64,000 nucleotides of DNA from assembly GCA_036346255.1 (NCBI GenBank), contig CM070633.1, positions 10,540,001 to 10,604,000 on the forward strand. The letters run 5' to 3'. The notes under the pieces are model-generated. The model searched no databases, had not been told where the DNA came from, and saw only the letters and a program-made list of their open reading frames with translations. The stretch is from Ampelocalamus luodianensis (taxonomy: Eukaryota > Streptophyta > Magnoliopsida > Poales > Poaceae). Within the stretch, counting starts at the first letter, position 1. The number at the start of each line of letters is the position of its first letter. The position numbers were made by a program, and so were the translations under genes. Positions 58,567 to 64,000 of this stretch are shown here, one piece after another.

Positions 58567-59100
58567 TTATTGTAATGTTATACAAATCAGGTACAACATA
58601 AGCATACAACATCCTGAATACATGAATTCCCTTCTGCGGACAACCAAAACTACTTCATACATATTGCATACACCCCCACAAGGATACACACACATAAGCT
58701 TCTCCAACCAATTCAGACAGTCAAGAATCCTGTCAAGGCACTCGTCTGCAGGTGGCATGTTCACCATTGGACCAGATGGAGCTATAGGTGGACATTCAAC
58801 TGCCCTTTCCATCACAGCATCAATAGAGTCCACTCACTGAAAGTACTAGTATCCACAAGCCTAAATTCCACATCAAATAGTCAAAAAGAAGTGACGAAAC
58901 AAACCAAAAATCCAAATACTAGTGTTCCCAAAAATCAAACTCATCGAGAAATATAGACACTTGTAGAACACACGCCCCCTATTATCTTCGGTGTTGGAGT
59001 AGAGGACATTTGCTTCAACCCCGTAGTTTGGGCAATTGACACGCCTTACATTCGCCAACGTCATAGCTCTTCAGTTCATCAAACTCGACGACTGAGACAT
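58567..59100 (-). pseudogene. small GRF-type zinc-finger protein, decayed
   Basis: Minus-strand ATG at 59100 reads MSQSSSLMN, stop, then in the same frame VRRVNCPNYGVEANVLYSN and RGRVFYKCLYF. C-P-N-x-G and G-R-x-F-Y-K-C are the zinc ligands and GRF motif of a single-domain plant GRF protein. A following open stretch (58567-58833) with PPADECLDRILDCLNWLEK may be the next exon, coiled-coil-like and ending in a hydrophobic segment. The early stop at codon 10 could be a sequencing error; otherwise this is a pseudogene. It lies inside the candidate TIR transposon. Confidence 0.55.
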
Positions 59101-59782
59101 GGCACTGAGGAGAGGGGGGGATAACTGCAAGTAGATGACAAGAGAAGGAAATGAAGTTCAGTTGGTTAGATGGGCTTTATAGAGCTGGCCTTGGTGGGAG
59201 ATTTGACGCCAACTTTTCCTCGGTGTGAGTACCCGCTGACATCGATATGTCATTTCGGTGCTAAAGGCTAGAACGAAGGTGGGGTGTACACGTTTGTTTG
59301 GTCCACACGATGTGTTGGGTGTCGCGATGCTGATTGGGGCACAAGGTTAGTCATACACACAACAACAACAACAAATAAGATCGTAAACCTGACACAAGCA
59401 TAATGTAAGTCATACACAAATTAATATTTACATAAGATCAGTGATACATCTAGTCGTGTGCCCTCTTCGGGCGTACCCCACGGGTGGCCCTGGCCTCGTC
59501 CAACACGGTGGCTGCGGGCGCTAGGGCGAATACGTCAAGGGGTCTGGCGCCCAAATTAGCGTAGAGGGGCGAGGAACCTCCGCTGGTGTCGTGGACCCCT
59601 CCTGCATCAGCTGGCTTGGTCCAGGCGCACCACGGAGCTGTGAAGCCCCAAGGAAGACCTGGATGGGAGTGTCGTATACACTACCATGGGATGGACAAGC
59701 CCTCGTCCGCACCACCATGGGACAGACAATCCACATGGCACCTTGTCCGAAGCAGGGACGGACGGACGCACCTTGTCCGTTC

Positions 59783-59950
59783 CATGGTGGTGCGGACGAG
59801 GGGTCATGTATCATCCCGCACCTTGTTCGTCTCATGGTGGTGCGGACGAGGGGCCACGTGTCGTCCCACGCCTTGTCTGTCCCATGGTAGCGCAGACGAG
59901 GAGTCACGTGTCATCCCATGCCTTGTTCGTCCCATGGTAGTACGAACAAG
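59783..59950. repeat. 50-bp tandem array
   Basis: CATGGTGGTGCGGACGAGG or variants start at 59783, 59833, 59883 and 59933, exactly 50 bp apart. An inverted partial copy (CCTCGTCCGCACCACCATGG) is at about 59700-59720, so the locus can fold back. Confidence 0.93.
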
Positions 59951-60584
59951 GGTGACATGGCAGCACGGGAGCCGTCCGTGCTACCCAGGAACGGTGGAGA
60001 GAGCCATTTTTGCAATTGCGGTTACAAGGACGCCATTTTTGCTAATGCCACTTCAACTAGTGCCATTTAGGCCAAACTTTCATAGTCTGAGACCTGTACC
60101 CCCTCCTGCGTGGTCAGCTCTTTGTCCTAACCGTGCTGATGCCCTATCAAACAGTAAGATATGAATTTAAATGTAATGCAACTGCTAAAACGATACACGA
60201 CAAGGGAGCAATAACTGACCTGGTCGTTGCATCGGAATAAATGTCTCCACGTGCTGCTACCTCATAAACACATGGAATTGTTGTCCTGTTTGAATAACTT
60301 GGCGTTAGTAAAAACTCGGTGTAAAAGTAACAAGCTCACGTGACTATTATAGGTGTACCTGCGAACTAAGTAGGGGTGCTTCTAGCACGGTGCCACAAGG
60401 AGTCGCCAAACATGTCCAGGTGAGGAGTCGGTCGTCGTGGGCAACGGGCGTGATGCACTGTGGCTCACCCCATCCATGTACTCTGTCTACACGTGACGCA
60501 AATCAATCCCCTCGAGACCCTCCAGAACAATCCCTTGTCCGTATAAATTTTGAAATTGACTATGTCCAACATATCTATGTATTG

Positions 60585-60690
60585 CACCATAAAATAGATC
60601 TATTCGATTAACCGCATATCTAAAACAAAACTATACACACCATAAAATAGATCTATCCGATTAACCGCGTATCTAAAACAAAACTATACA
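60585..60690. repeat. 53-bp tandem duplication
   Basis: Two copies of a 53-bp unit starting CACCATAAAATAGATCTAT at 60585 and 60638, differing by two transitions. Confidence 0.95.
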
Positions 60691-60987
60691 CACCCAAAAA
60701 AAATATACTACAACAAACTACACTACATAGCCATACATCTAACTATCTAATTCATTCAATTGCGGACCTGCTAGTTTTATTTGCTAACCTATCAGGGTTT
60801 CAAAATTAAATATAAAGTTACAAAAAAAATTACCTACAAGGTTGGCGACCGGATCTGTTCCTCACTCTCTCCCCTTCTTTGCTACAGACAGACAACGCTT
60901 TGCTAGCTTCCTCCTCTCCCTTCCCTCCCCTCTTTCTTTTTTTTTTGATTAAAAGTGACTTTCGGTAGAACTTTTCGGGCTTTTATA

Positions 60988-61247
60988 GGGGTTTCTGTCG
61001 CCATTCCAAATAGCGACAAGAGCTATGGGGTCACTATCACTGTTTTGAATGGCGATTTGCTTCTCTGCCGTCATTCCAATTGGCGACAGAGACATTTAAT
61101 ACCGTTTGGTGAGAGACATGGCTCATATTGCCAATCCAACTGGTGACAGGGACATATCGACATTTCAAATGGCGACAGAAGCCCATTTTCGTAATTTTAT
61201 TAAACAGGTTTTTATTTTTATAATTCTATTAAAAATATATTATTTAG
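60988..61247 (-). repeat. right inverted repeat with CTGTCGCC hairpins
   Basis: Reverse-complement partner of 46318-46567. It keeps the shared landmarks GGTATTAAATGTCTCTGTCG and AGAGAAGCAAATCGC when read on the minus strand. Confidence 0.85.
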
Positions 61248-61467
61248 AGAAAAAATCTAGCTAGCTACCCTTCCCTGTAGGCATGATGGAACCTTAAACC
61301 GTAGATGTGTGGCATGATCGACCCCATTGAACCAAGTCCACAAACCCGACCCTGGAGTTCAATGAGTCGTCATTTCATGGGGTACGACGGTATCAGAAAT
61401 AGGCATGGGTCTATCTTCAACCCAACCTTTTGCAACTGGAGCCCTTTCTCGAAAGTTGAGAGACCAA
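61248..61467. other. no gene seen
   Basis: Unremarkable DNA between the right inverted repeat and the next MITE. Confidence 0.5.
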
Positions 61468-61730
61468 GGGTCTATTTGGTTAACGTCTAACTTTGCTATA
61501 ACTAACCTTAACTAAGTGTGGCTTACCACACTTTTTGTGGTAACAAAATTCAGCACCACAATTGTGGCAAACTTAAACAAAAAAAAAAACTGAGTCTATG
61601 ACTCGTGAGTCACGTGGCTAAGAAAGTATAACAAACTACAATTGTAGCAACGAACCAAACACCCGCCTAAATAGGTATGACATACCTAAGGCTTTGTATG
61701 ACAAGATTAGACTTCCAACCAAACATTCAT
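61468..61730. mobile_element. MITE-like inverted-repeat element
   Basis: The left end GGGTCTATTTGGTTAACG and GTCTAAC pairs, in inverted orientation, with ATTAGACTTCCAACCAAACA at the right (61706-61725). About 260 bp, AT-rich, non-coding, with internal self-complementary segments. No clean target duplication was found. Confidence 0.45.
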
Positions 61731-62214
61731 AATAGGTCGCTCATCTGTAGTATCTCAGAAAAGACATAAGTGAATTTTTTATTTTCAGCGTCATTTCTTG
61801 ACATGACGTATTACACGATAAGGCAGGAGTTGATCGCTGGTGGATTTGTTGCCCAGGGCGCACGCCGTGGAGGGCGACAGGCTTACGGTAAATACGCATA
61901 CAAATTTTATTTTAAGGATAAAGATGGTTGGTAGCTTGTTCTCTCTTCCACTAGTAGTAGTGAGCGTACAAAGCATTGGGTTCTGTTTGCTTGGGATGGA
62001 ATCGCGTGAGGGATGTGAGGACAGGGTGATAGCGATGGCATCTGTCCTGGGACTGTGTACGAGCAAGCAACAATGTTTTACCGCATGTAGTCACCACTCA
62101 CGTCTCTCTTTGGTTCAAAAAAATCATCATGGAACCTCATACCTGATACAGATGTTTTTGCTTTATTTAGATTGGACGGGATACATGAACCATGAGTTTC
62201 ATGCAATCATACAA
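61731..62214. other. no gene seen
   Basis: An open stretch 61840-62346 (168 codons) shows no domain and overlaps a tandem repeat. I do not count it as a gene. Confidence 0.5.
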
Positions 62215-62306
62215 GCCAGTTTATTTCAGGAAAATCGATTATTTTACCACTGCAAAGATAGCCAGTTTATTTCAGGAAAACCGATTATTTTACCACTGCA
62301 AAGATT
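62215..62306. repeat. 46-bp tandem duplication at the left TIR edge
   Basis: GCCAGTTTATTTCAGGAAAA starts at 62215 and again at 62261, the two copies differing at two positions. The second half of each copy is the beginning of the inverted repeat of the next element. Confidence 0.93.
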
Positions 62307-63469
62307 GTTCATGATATGTCACCGCAAATGTTATTTCGTGAAATAGCACAGCAAAGAATGCACATTCGTGATATGCTACCCAATTCACGGAAATGGTCTG
62401 GATTTGCCACTCTTTTCGTATTCTAGTATTTTTTTAAAATTTCTTTCGGACTGAAATGCACATGTGAAAAGTCCTAGATGCCCCCTCCACACTCCATCTT
62501 GAGCCTGACTTGCTTCTTCTCCCTTCCCCCCTCCATCTTCTACGGCGCCAGCGATAATCCCGCGAATTCGCCGGCTTAATCTCCCCAAGATCGAGCTTTG
62601 GCGTCGCATTCGTGCTTTGCAGCTTCGGTTGCCTCCTGGAGCTACTGCCTACTCTGTCGCTAGCTTGAATTAGTGTCTTCTCCCTGCTCGGTTCTTTTCC
62701 TAGGAGCTTCCAGTTCGTCGAATTGGTATCAGCAAGGTCGAATTTGGAATCGAGTTTGTGTTCTGCTGGGTTGGTTGCCCCTATTCAGTTGTTTCCTGCT
62801 CGGGATTTCCGATTTGAGCAGTTTGGTTGGGTGGTTGAGAGGTTGGGTAGTTCCCGACGACCATGTCTGTGCCGGCGATAGCCGTCTACACTAGCCCGCC
62901 GGGCGCCGTCTATACGTCATCGAAGCTTGAAGCGAGTTCCCGATGCAAGGCGTCCTTCGCGAGGACGGCCTCCCTATCGCGAGTCAGCTCTCACCGCCGC
63001 AACGCCATCATCGGCGGCATCTCCTGCCTCTTGTCCTCCCTGACCACCACCCCTCACGCCGCAGCTCACGACGACCTCGGCGCGCTGTGGCTACTCCTAC
63101 CCCCAGCCGTTGTTGGCGTTCAGTGGCGGGACACCTCCACCACAGCACTGTCTCGCTGTTCCACAGCCCGGTATCCCCGTCGGCTTCCAGGTGCCTGTTG
63201 ATTTCTTGTCTCGCCGGCCGAGAGCGAGAATGGTGCCGGAGAAGATGGAGGGGAAGGGGGAAGAAGCAAGCCAGGTACAGGATGGAGGAGGATGGAAAGG
63301 GGCATTTTGGATTTTCACATGTTCGTTTCAGTCCAAATAAATTGAAAAATGCTACAATATTAAAAAGTGGTCAATTCTAATTATTTCCATGAATTAGGTG
63401 ACATATCACGAAGGACAATCGATGCGATGGCATTTCACGAAGTAGCAATCTTTGTGGTGGCAAATAATT
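62284..63469 (+). mobile_element. Pack-MULE-like element with captured exon
   Basis: Inverted repeats of about 240-265 bp (62284-62550 and 63232-63469) align from ATTATTT-CCAC-GCAAAG inward, with shared landmarks CGTGATATG, GGACTGAAA and ACATGTGAAAA-TCC. Between them is 680 bp of GC-rich DNA that looks like a gene 5' end. Long TIRs around a GC-rich gene fragment are the hallmark of Pack-MULEs in grasses. A 9-bp target duplication was not found, perhaps because the left edge is itself duplicated. Confidence 0.65.
62863..63225 (+). pseudogene. captured N-terminal exon, possibly a PP2C-type gene
   Basis: The ATG at 62863 opens MSVPAIAVYTSPPGAVYTSS, followed by SSHRR, GGISCLLSS and HDDLGALW. In a shifted frame come HHSTVSLFHSPVSPS and SCLAGRERE. 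From memory this order of motifs resembles the disordered N-terminus of a grass protein phosphatase 2C, ahead of the catalytic domain; that identification is not verified. Frames shift at least once and the catalytic domain is absent, so it is a dead captured fragment. The leader 62560-62862 is consistent with the 5' UTR of the same source gene. Confidence 0.45.
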
Positions 63470-63619
63470 AATTTTTTCTTTATTTTAAGCGCCAAATCAA
63501 CATAAAAAAAATCCAAAAGGAACTTCATATGGAATATTGAATCACCCTTTTAAAAAATCATGTTTGAACTTAAAGGAGTTGAGATTAAAAAAAAGTTTGT
63601 TGTGAAGACTACCTTTCTC

Positions 63620-63623
<4 letters not shown>

Positions 63624-63685
<62 letters not shown>
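63624..63685. repeat. (TA)n microsatellite
   Basis: About 62 bp of uninterrupted TA repeats. Likely polymorphic. Confidence 0.97.
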
Positions 63686-63687
<2 letters not shown>

Positions 63688-63783
63688 CACTGTTTCAATC
63701 TTAAGTATGTACTCTCACTTTCAATATACCACTTAAACGAATACATTATACTTATTTATCACTTTCAGTATACTTAAATGTTA

Positions 63784-63950
63784 ATTATAAGATACTCCAA
63801 CGTGACTTGATTGAAAAAATTTCATTGGAGTCCTTTATTTTTGTTATATACCATTTTTCATATATACAAAAAAAATATACACAAATTTTACAATAAAAAG
63901 TGGACTTCTATAAAAAAAAACATGGAATTCACTTTGGAGTATCTTATAAT
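63784..63950. mobile_element. small MITE-like foldback
   Basis: Perfect 17-bp inverted ends ATTATAAGATACTCCAA (63784-63800) and its complement (63934-63950) around an AT-rich, non-coding centre, total 167 bp. No target duplication could be assigned with confidence. Confidence 0.6.
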
Positions 63951-64000
63951 CATTATTGGAGTATGCTCAAATAGATAAAGAGGTATTATCATACAATTTA

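Larger units (their letters stand above)
59101..60987. other. interior of the TIR candidate, no firm gene
   Basis: Contains the 50-bp array at 59783-59950 and the 53-bp duplication at 60585-60690. Frames of up to 192 codons around 59586-60164 follow from the GC-rich array and show no domain. A pyrimidine-rich stretch (60860-60945) adjoins the right inverted repeat. Confidence 0.5.
46318..61247. mobile_element. candidate large TIR transposon, host to a nested LTR element
   Basis: The two ends, 46318-46567 and 60988-61247, are inverted copies alignable over about 250 bp from CTATTCAATAAT / CTAAATAATAT inward. Both carry repeated CTGTCGCCATT-N-GGCGACAG hairpins. Without the 10.2 kb LTR element the candidate is about 4.7 kb and holds two decayed GRF zinc-finger genes. 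Long TIRs suggest a Mutator-like element, but I found no target duplication and no transposase, and two independent inverted insertions of one small repeat cannot be excluded. Confidence 0.5.

Noticed and set aside
59586..60164. 192-codon open frame
   Set aside because: Built largely from the 50-bp GC-rich tandem array, which is open in other frames too.
61840..62346. 168-codon open frame
   Set aside because: Includes the 46-bp tandem repeat translated twice; no similarity recognised and no gene-like composition.
1..64000. tRNA and rRNA genes
   Set aside because: Looked for cloverleaf-like and B-box patterns by eye and saw none that were convincing. The TGGTATCAGAGC occurrences are retrotransposon primer sites, not tRNA genes.

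Overview
This is nuclear DNA from a flowering plant, almost certainly a grass. The evidence is genes with many introns, GC-rich first exons, and grass-style Helitrons, MITEs and LTR retrotransposons primed by initiator tRNA-Met. The species cannot be read from the sequence. Two host genes are supported: the 5' part of an STK16-type protein kinase that runs off the left edge (minus strand, 257-2529), and a complete 11-exon NIK-type LRR receptor kinase (minus strand, 37653-44931, 624 residues, all splice sites and phases consistent). Almost everything else is nested transposable elements and captured gene fragments.

Layout. (1) 1-2.9 kb: STK16-like gene and its 5' flank. (2) 2.89-15.53 kb: a Helitron inserted between A and T. 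It carries the first SPRY-domain exon of a RanBPM-like gene. An 8.6 kb Ty3/gypsy element (3951-12564, TSD GCCGG) is inserted inside that exon. (3) 15.69-20.47 kb: a 4.8 kb solo LTR in minus orientation, then decayed LTR-like DNA to 22.4 kb. (4) 22.41-23.99 kb: a Copia-type solo LTR that landed inside the terminal repeat of a Tourist-like MITE; the junction was later tandemly duplicated. (5) 24.4-27.06 kb: Copia gag remnant and a second, truncated copy of that LTR. (6) 27.06-36.90 kb: a 7.5 kb LTR of the same family as the 4.8 kb solo LTR, in the opposite orientation, with an internal 1.8 kb tandem duplication, followed by a PBS and another truncated LTR. (7) 37.0-45.5 kb: the NIK-like gene, whose introns hold a TRIM retrotransposon (TSD TTGTA) and a MULE-like element (11-bp TSD). 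(8) 46.3-61.25 kb: a candidate TIR transposon with ~250-bp hairpin-rich inverted ends and two decayed GRF zinc-finger genes. One of these is split by a 10.2 kb gag-only LTR retrotransposon (47689-57890, TSD CTTGA). (9) 62.3-63.5 kb: a Pack-MULE-like element with a captured GC-rich exon; then an AT microsatellite and a MITE.

How the parts relate. The two kinase genes are ordinary single-copy-type genes and there is no operon-like logic. The order of events is readable from the nesting: RanBPM exon capture by the Helitron, then gypsy insertion; MITE, then Copia LTR insertion, solo-LTR formation and junction duplication; GRF gene, then Copia-like insertion. The most distinctive items are the gag-only element (a protein with an N-terminal CX2CX4CX2C module, five CxxC motifs in a coiled-coil-like region and two CCHC knuckles, with palindrome arrays in its LTRs) and the very long LTR family with its conserved 12-bp palindrome. 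A systematic loss of the middle base of CTG/CAG between the two LTRs of the gag-only element deserves a check, because it may be a sequencing artefact.
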